Positions 11,400 through 22,170 of a stretch of DNA of 64,000 nt are shown piece after piece. Position 1 is the first letter of the stretch, and the number at the start of each line of letters is the position of its first letter. The notes under the pieces were generated by a model. The model saw only the letters and a program-made list of their open reading frames with translations, was not told the DNA's origin and searched no databases. Source of the DNA: Fragilaria radians. Its lineage: Eukaryota; Bacillariophyta; Fragilariophyceae; Fragilariales; Fragilariaceae. Location: the NCBI GenBank assembly GCA_900642245.1, contig CAAAJI010000009.1:62001-126000 (forward strand). The letters run 5' to 3'. The translations under genes were made by a program, and so were the position numbers.

Positions 11400-13075
11400 A
11401 CGACAAGGGACCGTTGTGGTCAATGACGAAATTGATTCGAAATTAGAATAGTAGAACCTTAATAATCAGATTTGATCTTCGTGCTTTGTACCTAGATTAG
11501 TTGCTAGATTATAACAATGATAGATTTGGAAACCTTACGTTACCTTTTGAAACATTGAATCGTTGTATTTACTAATGAATGATTCATTTTAATTCAATGT
11601 TCTAAAGTGCCAAGTATACCTGTTGAGTATATGAAAAATTATGGATAAAACTTTCTAGTTGATTCCGTTGTTTTTTCCCAACTAGATGTATGCATCGTGC
11701 CAGTTTCTATGAAGTTGAAAGAATTTATTAAACTCGACACTCTAAGTTGGATTTTGAATTAACTTAACCCATTGCTTGTGTAGATTGAGAAAAAAAGGAT
11801 TCAACGGATTTTTTTGAGGATCCTAATCTCCACAGTATTCAGTGTCAACTTGGCATTTCATAGTTAGATGCAAACGTATCTTCTGTCATTATTTCTACTA
11901 CCACTAAGCACCAAATATTCTTTTAGACTACTATACTTTCAATTCATTGTTGTTCCTAAACCATATTACAAGGGTGCGAAGACACTCTGTACCGAAAAAT
12001 GTCTCTACTCATAGGAATCATTTTTTCTTCCCATTGAAAATCCAAGGTAGCTGTGTTCTTCAACATCTAAATCCCTATGGGAAATCAAAAAAAATTGCAC
12101 AAAAAGGCTTTGGCTTTGTGAACATATGGCTGCTCGGTCTGAGTTCAAACTTAAAATTGAGTAGGTGGTGTATCTGTCATCATTTCTACTACCACTAAGC
12201 ACCAAATATTCTTTTACACTAGAATGCTTTTTCAATTTCTTGTTGTTCATTAACCAATTTACAAGGGTGCAAAGACACTCTGTACCAATAAATGTCTCTA
12301 CTCAAAGGAATCATTTTTCTTCCGATTGAAAATCCAAGGCAGCTGGTGAAGCAGAAACAAAAACTGCTTTTGTTTCAGTCTTTGTAAAAATAAAAGAATA
12401 ATTTAAAGACATTACATGGATTATATGATTGCATTTTTTTGAAGAAATTACGTTTGGAAATGGTTACAGAATGATTGCAAAGAAAGTTGGCAATTTGCGA
12501 TACACGGTTCAACAGAATAAGTTGATAGACATTAAATATACAAAAGTATGCATCAAGAAATGAGTTCAAAAGTTAGGAGAAGTAAAATTTTGTATGAAAA
12601 CAGGATGGAGGCAAAAGGGAATAAATACTTTTCTTTTCCATGATCTCTTTAGCATTGTTTCTAATTTGCAGATATGCAGGAGACAATCGCTGTTGTTTGA
12701 GTAATTTTTTAAATTTAGTTTGTGACTGTGTGAGACATGATTTTCACATTTGCTTATACTAATTGTAGAGAGTTTATTCGAATAAATCTTACATCCGTAC
12801 ATGGACGAATTATTTCATACTCTTGGATCCTTTGATAACTGGATTATTTTGAATCTGTAATAAATATTTCTCTGGATCCTGAAATTACGATGCGATTTCT
12901 TGATATGGGTCTATGATCAAAATCCGAAAGTGGTAGTTTATATATGAATGCCCCATGTGAAATAGTTCTGGTAACAATAGTTGTAAAGCCTATATATGTG
13001 CCGATACAATAGAAGGTTTTGATTCTTACACCAAAATACATAAACTAATAGAAAGAGAGATGCCCTTACATTACC
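11400..13075. other. Intergenic region with long direct repeat
   Basis: No gene is recognised in these 1.7 kb. It contains a diverged direct repeat of about 172 bp (separate entry). Short frames here are not supported by motifs. Confidence 0.5.
11882..12345. repeat. Direct repeat, two copies of about 172 bp, period 291 bp
   Basis: Copy 1 is 11882-12053 and copy 2 is 12173-12345. Shared landmarks in the same order are CTACCACTAAGCACCAAATA, ACAAGGGTGC(G/A)AAGACACTC, TGTCTCTACTCA and AAAATCCAAGG(T/C)AGCTG. The copies differ by scattered substitutions and a few indels. A unique spacer of about 119 bp lies between them. This fits an old segmental duplication or two members of a short repeat family. 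Confidence 0.85.
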
Positions 13076-14074
13076 TCAAAGTTTTTCTTCACTTTCGTCA
13101 TTTTCCTCGTCCCGATCTTGCGAACGCTTAGCTCTTTGTAGTTGCAAGGATAGTGGGACTATAGTTTGAATCTGAGCTCTCCATGCTTGTTGTGCAAATT
13201 CATACAATTGACAATCGAATTTGTTCTGATCATAGAAAGCTTTCCATTCGTCTGATTCATGGTCCATAGTCCGTTCTCGAGTGTCAGAATCGTGGATGTT
13301 ATCCTCTATGCATGTAGGCGAGCTCAAGGATATCCACCCATAATAGTCTGTAGCCCGATGGATGCTCTCCGCTAATTTCTCTACGGGAGCGGATACACAA
13401 ACATCGCGTACGATTTGCTTCGCATCTCCTAACTCCTTGAATCCTAATGTAGAAGTACCATCATTAAGAAGGAAGCGTACCATCCAATTATCTTCCTCTT
13501 CAAATTTTGAGAGCTGGTCGTGTAGGTCATAATCCAAGGGATGTCGAAAGAGGCATGTAGTCCTTCCAAGGTTTTCAGGGGTAAATATCTCTGCAACCTC
13601 CCGTAGATACGGTGATATTATTGCCATTTTTGATCCCTTACGGGAAACAATGTTTACCTCCTTTGCTTTGCTAATTGAGTCTAGGGTGTCAAGTTCTACA
13701 ACTTCAACATCAAAACAAGTGGATAGTATTTTTTGAATCAAGTTGGCATCAATTCGATGTGGCGTCCAAAAGAAAGCGACATCACTATCTTCCACAGGTT
13801 GTTCTCTTACAACGCCACGTAACAGAGTGTATGGATAATGTAAAGTTAACAGACTGTTCGGAAGGCGTCCTTGGTAACGGGTGTTCTTTTCGCCATAAAA
13901 CATGTTAAAGAACACACCAGCATCTGCTGTGACTGCCAAAAAAGCCACTAACGCCATACTTCCTAGAACGATAGGATTTTTAGTATACGAAGCCAACATC
14001 TGTACAAGTCCTACACCATCAGACTCATCTTCAAGTCCATACAAAGTTTGACGTCGAGACGAACGTTGTGCCAT
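13076..14074 (-). CDS. Type II membrane protein, sulfotransferase-like with degenerate P-loop
   Basis: A single-exon gene of 332 aa with a clear ATG. A short basic N terminus is followed by one membrane segment (about residues 35-57), giving type II topology typical of Golgi enzymes. The lumenal part has the layout of a sulfotransferase-fold family common in diatoms: DVAFFW followed by PHR (residues 105-107), LFRHPLD, NWMVRFLL, a helical AKQIVRD segment, YYGW, and near the C terminus NKFDCQLYEFA. In active relatives I would expect a glycine/serine-rich P-loop after FFW to bind PAPS; here that site reads PHRIDANLI. The protein may therefore be non-catalytic or use another ligand. The family assignment is by motif pattern. 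It is transcribed divergently from NAA30. Confidence 0.6.
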   Translation of the reverse strand: MAQRSSRRQTLYGLEDESDGVGLVQMLASYTKNPIVLGSMALVAFLAVTADAGVFFNMFYGEKNTRYQGRLPNSLLTLHYPYTLLRGVVREQPVEDSDVAFFWTPHRIDANLIQKILSTCFDVEVVELDTLDSISKAKEVNIVSRKGSKMAIISPYLREVAEIFTPENLGRTTCLFRHPLDYDLHDQLSKFEEEDNWMVRFLLNDGTSTLGFKELGDAKQIVRDVCVSAPVEKLAESIHRATDYYGWISLSSPTCIEDNIHDSDTRERTMDHESDEWKAFYDQNKFDCQLYEFAQQAWRAQIQTIVPLSLQLQRAKRSQDRDEENDESEEKL

Positions 14075-14862
14075 GGTCTACAGTGAGGTTGAAAAAAAAA
14101 CGAATTGTTTCCGATCTTTATGGCCTCAGCTCTCCAAGGAATCCACCTATGTACCAAAGATTTACAGAATATGATTGGAGAGTTACACACTATACGACTT
14201 AGCAGCCTCAAACCTTTACCGCCGCCAACGCCCCAATACATTCAACAATCTAAAGCATCAAGGAATATGGACATCCGATACGAAAGGTCATTACAAAAGA
14301 AAAATGACTTTTTCCCCTGTTGTGACTGACCCCGAGTGGTAATGTAATGGACAAAATACCATATATTGCGCTCTTAGACTTGATGACAAAGTTGAAGCAG
14401 ATTGTTGTATTGTTCTTTATCAAATGTATGCATAAGCACTTAAGTTATCTTTGGTATGGCTACCTGCACTAAGTTATTAAGCGTGGACAGATTAGGAATA
14501 CTTTAAATTAGTATATTAAATTGAGCTTTACAGTTAATACGAAACCAAATTGATTATAAGCAGGCTTCAGCTAGATTGAAACATTTTCGCAATATTATAT
14601 CTCAAATTTTTTTAGCAAGGCATCTCTCTCTCTGCGCTCTTTGGACTTAGTCCCATTTATTCTATGGCATCTCTGCCTTTGCATTGATTGTGCAGGGATG
14701 AACCTTTGCAGAACATTTCCCATTTCGTTACTTGCACTACACAGTATTCTGTTCCAAAAAATTAATGTACGTCCGTGACGCTACTTGCAAACCCGCAAAA
14801 ACTAACACTTGTCTTGGATTCTCATCTTCGCTATTTTTCCCCCAGCACAATCACCGCCCGTC

Positions 14863-15462
14863 ATGAATCGTTGCGAACGAACAAAAATGAAGACAGAAAT
14901 CGATGGTATTCTCTTTAAAGATTATAAAGATGAGTCACAATTAGATTCTGTGATGGAATTGGTTGGTCGTGACTTGTCAGAGCCATATTCAAGTAAGTTC
15001 GAATTTTTGATTATCTGTGTTTGTTGAAGTTTATTGACAGTGCTTGTCATCCTATTTGCAGTCTTTACCTATCGATATTTTTTAGAACGATATCCTGCCT
15101 TATGTATATTAGCCTACCCTATGGACAATCCAGATGAACCCATCGGATGTGTCGTTGGAAAAATTGACGAGGAAGAAATTGTGTCTAGTGGTAAAATGGA
15201 AAAGACGGGCTACATAGGGATGTTGGCGGTTATGGCATCTCATCGTCGTCGTGGCATAGGAGCATCTTTGGTACAACAAGTTATTATTCGGATGAAGGAG
15301 ATGGGATGTTCCTCCATTACATTGGAGACGGAAGTGAGCAATACAGCTGCCCAACGATTGTATCAAGATACCTTTGGCTTTATGCGAGAAGAACTGCTCG
15401 TACGGTATTACTTGAACTGGAGTGACGCTTATCGCCTACGATTATGGCTCGTCAAATCGTAG
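14863..15462 (+). CDS. NAA30: N-alpha-acetyltransferase 30 (NatC catalytic subunit, MAK3 type)
   Basis: Two exons, 14863-14992 and 15062-15462, with a 69-bp GT-AG intron in phase 1, giving 176 aa. The junction restores EPYS-IFTYRYFL, a hallmark near the N terminus of NAA30/Mak3. The GNAT acetyl-CoA site is present as MLAVMASHRRRGIGASLV (the RRGIG loop), followed by LETEVSNTAAQRLYQDTFGF and the typical ending VRYYLNWSDAYRLRLWL. NAA30 acetylates N termini such as Met-Leu, Met-Ile and Met-Phe on nascent chains at the ribosome, together with NAA35 and NAA38. The open frame extends upstream to 14809 without an ATG, so 14863 is taken as the start. The length fits a catalytic core without the long N-terminal extension of animal NAA30. 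Confidence 0.95.
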
Positions 15463-16564
15463 GCAGCGAATGTGTTGGATTTGCACAGTTTTTATAGAAA
15501 TGTTTGGATGTTATCACATATCTTGTGGGTGATATTCTTTGTATAAAGGAAATCCATGAGGAATTATCGCTTCACATGTCTCTTCCCGCCACTCCAAATG
15601 AAATCTCGTCATGAATAGAGCAGATTGATTGTGAAATAGTGTTGTGGATGACAAAGTAAATCTAATATTACTTGCATCTATTTCACTTTTTCTCTAACAT
15701 GAGTCACCATGTTACGTACTTTCCATTTAAACTGAACTCAGGTACATCCATCTATTGGAATGTCATCCCAGAGTTTTGGATATGTGTCTTTTATGCGTTT
15801 CTTGTATGCTTCAAAGCAGTAGTTGAGGTCTAGTGATACATCAATACCAAATAGATTTGATGGAAACAAAAATTCTTGACAATCTTCATGAGTAATCATA
15901 TATCTTAAAAATATCTCTATTAGTACATAATAGAAATAATTGTCTGCCGCGGTCCTGAAGTGCAAGAGGAATCACCATTTTCCCTGTAACCGCTCGAAAA
16001 AGAATAAGAGATTAGTACAAAACAAAATTGTCATGATTTCCAGGGTTTGAAGCCAAATTAGCTTGTAAATCCTTGCCTTTTAACTTTTAAGTCAAGCATT
16101 TCAGGACTGAGTCTCTATTTGATATCAAACTCATGATTCTCTAAACACAAGGATACCATTAAGGTATATTTGTACAGACAGAAGATCACCAAGACTTGCT
16201 TACATTTGAGACTGAACCTTATCAGGAGACGTTGAGATGCCCATAGCAATTGCTTAGTTTCAATGGCAAGGTAGATAGTTCCGTAAAGGTTAAAGAGGAT
16301 GTGAGGAGAATGATGTCTCCAAATGCTTTTAAGTGGAACTATACGTTGGCTAAGGCTTGAAAATAAATATAATGATTATACTATTCTTATGAATACAGCA
16401 TATGTAATCAAGATCAAGATCAAGAATGGAAATGGCACATTTGTCATCGTACACGTTTAGTCGAACTATTCTGTGTTGGGCTTAATTTGAGTTTATCAAT
16501 AGTGTTAGTGATAGTTGACGTAACGGAAACTGTGATTGACTTCTCTTTTCATTTGTCATAAGTG
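15463..16564. other. Intergenic region; possible coding fragment on minus strand
   Basis: A 75-codon open stretch on the minus strand (15738-15965) without an ATG at its start reads like a protein fragment, with NLFGIDVSLDLNY and TYPKLWDDIPIDGCT before a stop. It could be the last exon of a small gene or a relic of a longer one. I found no partner exon and recognise no family. The rest of the stretch shows nothing. Confidence 0.25.
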
Positions 16565-17593
16565 ATGATGCAGTCTGCTGCTACAGCATTCGCTACCGAA
16601 GCCTCCTTATCATCACCTGAATCTCAATACGGTGGAAATCCATCTGCTGATAATGAAAATTCCTCCTCAATGGAAAGAATGATGCCAGGATTCATGACGT
16701 CGAACAATCAGAGTCATAATTCCAGAACAACCTCACCTGGTGAGGCATCAAATTCGATTCGAAAGTTATACACAGATGGCGAATATGAAGGTACTGTCGA
16801 TGAAGAAGGCGAAAGAGATGGATTTGGAAGAATGAAGTATATTGAGGGTGATGTCTATGAGGGAGAGTGGCGTGAGGATCGCATGGAAGGAAGAGGCACT
16901 ATGATATATGCTGATGGTGATAAGTACGTAGGATGCTTTATACAAGGAAATTTTCACGGAGAAGGAGAATACTTTTATAAAAATGGGGATTATTACCGCG
17001 GCGAATGGAAAAATGATTCCTTCGATGGAGAAGGAGTTTATCAAGATCACAAAGGATCTAAATACCAAGGTACATGGAAAAAAGACAAGATGCATGGCTT
17101 TGGAAAATATCTTGATGCCAAGGGAAACTTATACGAAGGAAGCTTCCAAGAAGGAAAATTCCATGGAGTAGGACGGCTACAATACATCAATGGTGATTAT
17201 TACGAAGGTCACTTCGTGATTGGCAAACGACATGGTCAGGGTCAATGTAAGGATGTAGACGGAAATTTATATGAGGGAATGTGGTCCGATGATAAGAAAC
17301 ATGGATTTGGAACCTACCGTGATTTATTGGGTGGAACTTATAAAGGAAATTACGTACGAGGCGTTAGAGATGGTCCAGGATCCTATTTTTGGCCAGATGG
17401 ACAAGTTGATATTGTCCTTTGTAAGGAGGATGTTCGTGTTGGTGAGGGTGTCGGTTGGAGTGGTGATCGGAAACGTGCATGGCGAATGATTGATGGAGAA
17501 TATGTCTGTGATGTGACACTCTCTCAGGCACATCAAATCGCCGCGGGGATAGGGGTCAATGCGCAAGATGTCATCTCAGCGCCCACAACATGA
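16565..17593 (+). CDS. MORN-repeat protein
   Basis: A single-exon gene of 342 aa starting at ATG 16565 (a second ATG follows directly). About 70 residues rich in Ser and Asn precede nine consecutive 23-residue MORN repeats, recognisable by YEG-W at the start and HG-G in the middle. Examples are YEGEWREDRMEGRGTMIYA, YEGSFQEGKFHGVGRLQY and YKGNYVRGVRDGPGSYFW. After the ninth repeat comes a capping segment with VGEGVGWSGDRKRAW. MORN repeats form extended beta-sheet scaffolds, often at membranes, in the cytoskeleton or fused to lipid kinases. There is no fused catalytic domain here, so a scaffold or lipid/protein-binding role is likely but inferred. Confidence 0.95.
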   Translation: MMQSAATAFATEASLSSPESQYGGNPSADNENSSSMERMMPGFMTSNNQSHNSRTTSPGEASNSIRKLYTDGEYEGTVDEEGERDGFGRMKYIEGDVYEGEWREDRMEGRGTMIYADGDKYVGCFIQGNFHGEGEYFYKNGDYYRGEWKNDSFDGEGVYQDHKGSKYQGTWKKDKMHGFGKYLDAKGNLYEGSFQEGKFHGVGRLQYINGDYYEGHFVIGKRHGQGQCKDVDGNLYEGMWSDDKKHGFGTYRDLLGGTYKGNYVRGVRDGPGSYFWPDGQVDIVLCKEDVRVGEGVGWSGDRKRAWRMIDGEYVCDVTLSQAHQIAAGIGVNAQDVISAPTT

Positions 17594-17992
17594 AATTCAA
17601 AATTCACCCGTTTCTTCAACAAACTCGGGAAACAAGTTTCAACCAGAGGGGTCGCGTCATTTACCACAAGTCCTATCTCCCTGAGGTTCTCGAAACTTTA
17701 GAGAGTATATTCGTATATCAGAAATACTGTATAAATGCCATCGTTACGTTACGGAATTCTTCTAGGATATAGATAGATGTGTATACATGCACAAATTCCA
17801 CCTTAAAAGCTACTTAAATCTTGTATCTGGACCTATCCAAAAAATTACTTTTCAACTAAGTATGCATTCTTCTCCAGAACAGGTTGATGAAACTAAATAT
17901 CACCGAAAAATTGAACTATACATTGAGAGATTTTTTTTTCGAAATGATAATCTTAAATGATGAAGCCATCATCAAGTAGTGTTTTAGTGTTC

Positions 17993-18115
17993 CAACTTGA
18001 AGAAATAAGTCTGGACCTTGTTTGATCATTTGAAACCCCCATAAGAAACAACACTTTTACTATTTCAACTTGGAAGACATAAGTCTGGACCTTGTTTGAT
18101 CATTTGAAACCCCCA
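17993..18115. repeat. Short tandem duplication (two copies of about 50 bp)
   Basis: Copy 1 is 17993-18041 and copy 2 is 18066-18115, 73 bp apart. The two share an identical core of 37 bp beginning ATAAGTCTGGACC and ending TTTGAAACCCCCA. Near identity indicates a fairly recent duplication. It lies just upstream of the hAT remnant region. Confidence 0.9.
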
Positions 18116-18425
18116 AAACTTGAAACAATATCAGGATTCAAGAGGGAGACAATTCCTGTGTTCCCAAAATTACTCTACCCATTACCCCTGGGTAATTGGA
18201 TGGGTTTTTATTTCACCATATTACCAATGTCAAAAGCCTATTTTCAACCATTAATGGAAGTAGACAAATTCAAAGTTTCTTATCGAAGCATTAGCAGAGC
18301 GGCGTAATTTTCAACATTGAAAGAAGAATGACACTACACAAAAGTGGCAATGAAAGCGTCAAAAGGGAAATTTGAAGGCTTAGAAATGGTGCATTTTTGA
18401 TTTAATTATTGTAACAAGTGTTTTC

Positions 18426-18460
18426 AAGGTCCTTCAAGCAGTACTGTCTTGAAGGACCTT
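18426..18460. repeat. Perfect 13-bp inverted repeat (hairpin)
   Basis: AAGGTCCTTCAAG at 18426-18438 is followed, after a 9-base spacer, by its exact reverse complement at 18448-18460. The stem is perfect. It sits between genes, next to transposase remnants, so it may be a transposon end, a small MITE-like hairpin or a chance structure. Confidence 0.85.
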
Positions 18461-18598
18461 CAGTTAAAACATCCTAAGAAATGTCCTGAGTTACTAATCC
18501 CTACGAGCAAAGGCATTTCAGTTCAACACTTCTTTCACAAAGAAATCCGAGAACAAACCTTTTGGCACTGATGTCTTGATATGGGAAACCTGTTAACT

Positions 18599-19840
18599 TG
18601 GATAGTTTCGACAGACCAGCCATTTTTTACGGTTGATAGACAATATTTTGAAGATGTCCTGGAATATTTAAAGAAGGATATTATAAAAGTATTTTGCAGC
18701 AATTAGGAGCAAAAATTTTGAACAGAGTAAAGAGGAGTTCAAGAATAAGCTGCATAAAATTAAATGAAAGTATTCAATTACTTATGGCAATTATCATTCT
18801 TTGGGTTCACTATCCATTAAATTGGTGAAGATTGGAAGATATTTTAAATTTCTCGAGGATGAACATTATGGAAGGAGCTTATTAAAGGCCATGTTTGAAG
18901 TATTTGAAGAGTATGAAATTTTTGATTGAGCAATGCTACAAACAATTCAATCATGACAGAATGGGTAGTGCATTATCCCGCTTATCTTTTTTCATCAGAA
19001 AAATCAGACAATCTCATATGAAGAAAATCTTTCAGGAAAAGGATATTGTCTAGTTCCAATTATTGATGTTTGAACAAGAGGAAATAGTATATTCGATATG
19101 CTACAATGAGCCATACGTTTGAAAGACATCATATCCGATGCTGTTTACGCATTCAAGAGCAATTCTTGAATTGCGTTACTGTTGCATACAAAAGATTGGA
19201 CCTGCATGGCTGACCTAGTTGATGTTTTATTCCCTTTGAAGGAAGATACGTTGCTTAGCTCTGCAGGCAGTGAGTCACTGTCGATTTTTAATGTTTTGCC
19301 ATTATTATTTTTTGCATCGATATGCTCACTGAACCGAACGCTAAGTTTGATAAGTTTGGCATTATTTTTACATTGACCTTGAGTCCAGTATTGAGAATCT
19401 AATTCATTATTGAAATAATATGTCCCCAATGGTTGGAGTATCGCTTATACTGAATCCATTAATAACGCATCTGATGCTACTTGAAAAGAAAACAATTAAT
19501 TACTCATAATTTAGGTGAGACCATTTAAGCGGAGTATGTCAGGCAATTCAATGCCCCTTTTAGTGAACCTGGGACTGATATTTTATCTTTTTGGAAATAA
19601 AATGTATGGAATTTCCCCATCTTGTCTGCAATATCAAAGGATAATTTAAATGTTCAGGCTTCACGTGTACCTTCTGAACGAAGATTTTCATATGGTGCCG
19701 ATTTGGTGACATTTGAGGGATGTCCTTTTGGTGGTAAAACCATTGAAATGATCCAATTTCTTAAGTTTAACTTTAAATTAATTAAACTATCTCACAGCAA
19801 GCCTCAAGAAAAAAATATCATCTGGATGTTTTGTTGATTG
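18599..19840 (+). pseudogene. Decayed hAT transposase, Ac/Tam3-like lineage
   Basis: Two recognisable islands lie in order on the plus strand. The first (18599-18706) translates to WIVSTDQPFFTVDRQYFEDV, matching the conserved DQPF-V-F block in the N-terminal half of hAT transposases. The second (about 19540-19770) contains ILSFWK, a stop, then NFPILSAISKDN, ASRVPSERRFS and GADLVT, matching the C-terminal hAT dimerisation domain. The region between them has many stops and no clear frame, and the zinc-finger end is not visible. It is an old, non-functional copy. Terminal inverted repeats were not identified. Confidence 0.85.
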
Positions 19841-21120
19841 AAGGTTCAAGATTTCATCATGGAAGATTCAACGAAAGTTTATTGAAGAAGCATGATAGAT
19901 GCAAAGGAAAAACTTAAACTAACCTCTGTTACATATTTTATTATCAACATTTCTTTCTGTCTGCACAGTTTCTATCGGTGAAAATGGACACGCTGCAACA
20001 AAAGGATATGGGTATATGGGTATGGGTAGAGTACAACATACTGAGTACCCAGATGGGTAGAGCAAAGATCATGTTTTCTACTCAAGCCGTGGTGCCCATC
20101 CTTATTTCATTTCTAGACATCGCTTTGATTTAAAATAGTAACTTAAAGTGAGGGACAGAGTTAAACGAACATTGTTACATTTTCGCCAGTACGATCTGAA
20201 GCATTGAATCCGAACTGCGCCATTTGTATTTGCATAAGTTTATGTTACGATCCGCATCAAATTCAAATGTGTGATAGGTAAAACATTACCCAAGTAAATC
20301 TAAATGAATTCACATTCGTGCGGGTCGCAACACATACCCTTATGTTCTCTGGCTCAGTGAGTTCATTACATTTATGAAGTCAAGGTTATTGAATAAAAGA
20401 AACGCTAACAGACTGGGAATAAAAGAGCAATAATTTTAAGCTCATGAGAGTTAAGAAATCAATACCTCCTTTCAACCGATTTCTATCGACGTAATTGTTA
20501 GAAAACAAGTCTGCAAAAGCCAGTAAATCATCCTTCTTTTTACCCAACCCCTCGTGTTATCAATGTCCAGGGGAGATTAGACATCATTCACAACCATTTT
20601 AGCTTCATATCGTATCCTTATTTTCTATTTTAATTTGTACTAAGAGTTAGGCATATCGATTGTACTGGTAATCGAATAAGACTTAAAATCTTGTAATCTA
20701 TTGCGCCCCATATCAAAATATCTTTTTCTAAATTCACAATTCCTTTTTTTTCATTGGTTTTTAATTTATCCATTTTTCTCAAGTATGCTTCTTGTGAAGG
20801 ATGAGTAATTCTAAGGTGTCATGTGACACATAAGGATGTAAACGTTTCTAATTTTTCTCGGCATCCTATTATAAATGAGTACATTTCACAGTAGTCCATA
20901 TATCAACACGATCAATGGATAGTTACATTTGACTTTAGAAATGTGATTTAAACTTGAATCGCAAAACGACGGTTCCATGCATTTGTCGTAACTCCGCTCA
21001 AGATAAAGGTAATAAATGTTGAAGGCAATCGAGGCATGATCAGACCTTCCGAAAAAATAATTGTGAAAACAATAATTGTTATTGTTTTTGTAAAAAAATT
21101 GTTTGTGCAAAGGCTTGATG
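19841..21120. other. Intergenic region between hAT remnants
   Basis: No coding signal is recognised. A short imperfect repetition of GGGTATGGGTA-type motifs occurs at about 20010-20070. Short minus-strand frames at 20886-21148 come from AT-rich repeat sequence. Confidence 0.4.
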
Positions 21121-22170
21121 GTACAATAATTGTTTGTTTTTTATACAATTATTGTTTTTATATTGTAGTAGTAGCAGTGGCACACACATTGGTCTAATGT
21201 TGCTGCTCTAATTGGAGATAATCGTTCAACAAACCAATCATTTGCTGGACAAGCAAAGTTTTATTTCATTGGATGTGAAAGTCATCAATTTAATTTGGCT
21301 GTGGAGACGTATTTAGAGGCATCTGAGGACACTCTCCAGAAGATCAATGATATTATGTCTAAATTGAAGAATCTTATTCCAGCAGCAAAACTTAGGAAAT
21401 AAACACATTTGAAAGCTAAAACCAGGAATGCCACGCGATGGAGTTCTACCTCTGAAATGATTTTGCGGTATATAAAAATTAGGGATTTTCTTCCAATGTT
21501 GGAGATTAATGAACTGGACGAACTTCTACTAACTGTGAGAAAGAATTGTGATATCGATTCGATTTGTGAAGAAATGAAGGATTTTTAATCTATTTCAAAA
21601 GCCTTACAACAAGACACTACAACGCTGGCAGATACCAGATTACTTTTTGACAAAATTTCAAATGCATATCCAGTTCTTAAGGAAAAGTTACCAGCAAATG
21701 CAAATATTGTTCTGGATAAGTACTTTGAATCAGCCTTTATCAGAATCCAGCAAGGTATAGCTGACTCATTGATGCCTTCTGGAGAGCAATCTGTGCGACA
21801 TCTGAAGAAATCGCCCAAGCAGAATCGTGAATCAAGTGAGAGTGATCGCGAAAAGACCTTTGCAAATTGAGTTCAAAAGAAACAGAGACTAGATGAGGAA
21901 GGGTCTCCATCAGAATATCTTGATTTGCGGTTTCTTATACCTACTTTGAATATTTGTGAACGATTGTTTAGTCAAGCTGGGTTCTGTTTCAATAGCCAAA
22001 GAGTGTCTGTCTTGGCAATCCATGCAGAGGCTCAGATATTTCTGCTCCTTAACATGGATTTGTGGAATATCAACACAGTTAAAACATTTTGGCAAAAATA
22101 CCACAATATAAACAATAATGGACAATAATTGTTTGTTTAATAACCTAGAGGTACAATAATTGTTTGTTTT
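21121..22170. repeat. 20-bp perfect direct repeats bracketing a hAT remnant
   Basis: GTACAATAATTGTTTGTTTT occurs identically at 21121-21140 and 22151-22170, on either side of the hAT coding relic at 21181-22128. A third near-copy (ACAATAATTGTTTGTTTA) is at 22122-22139. The unit contains the palindrome CAATAATTG-type core, and inverse forms (ACAATTATTG) occur beside the left copy. They may be subterminal transposase-binding repeats or the product of a later insertion. Confidence 0.8.
21181..22128 (+). pseudogene. hAT-like transposase, C-terminal two thirds, three in-frame stops
   Basis: One continuous frame of 316 codons is broken only by stops at 21400-21402, 21586-21588 and 21868-21870. Conserved blocks are in order: SNVAALIGDN and FIGCESHQFNLAVETYL, the THLKAKTRNATRWSST region with the TRWSS motif, DFLPML, then near the end LIPTLNICERLFSQAG and AQIFLLLNMDLWNI, the dimerisation region typical of stramenopile hAT-like elements. 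The zinc finger and first catalytic part are missing upstream. Few disruptions suggest a younger relic than the neighbouring Ac-like one. It shares sequence with the minus-strand relic near 27.5 kb. Confidence 0.9.

Noticed and set aside
18092..18307. Plus-strand ORF of 71 codons starting in the tandem duplication
   Set aside because: Begins inside the repeat and has no motif. Possibly part of a decayed element but not supportable as a gene.
20886..21148. Overlapping minus-strand ORFs rich in Ile, Thr and Phe
   Set aside because: They read through AT-rich repeat sequence next to the hAT relic and have no motifs.
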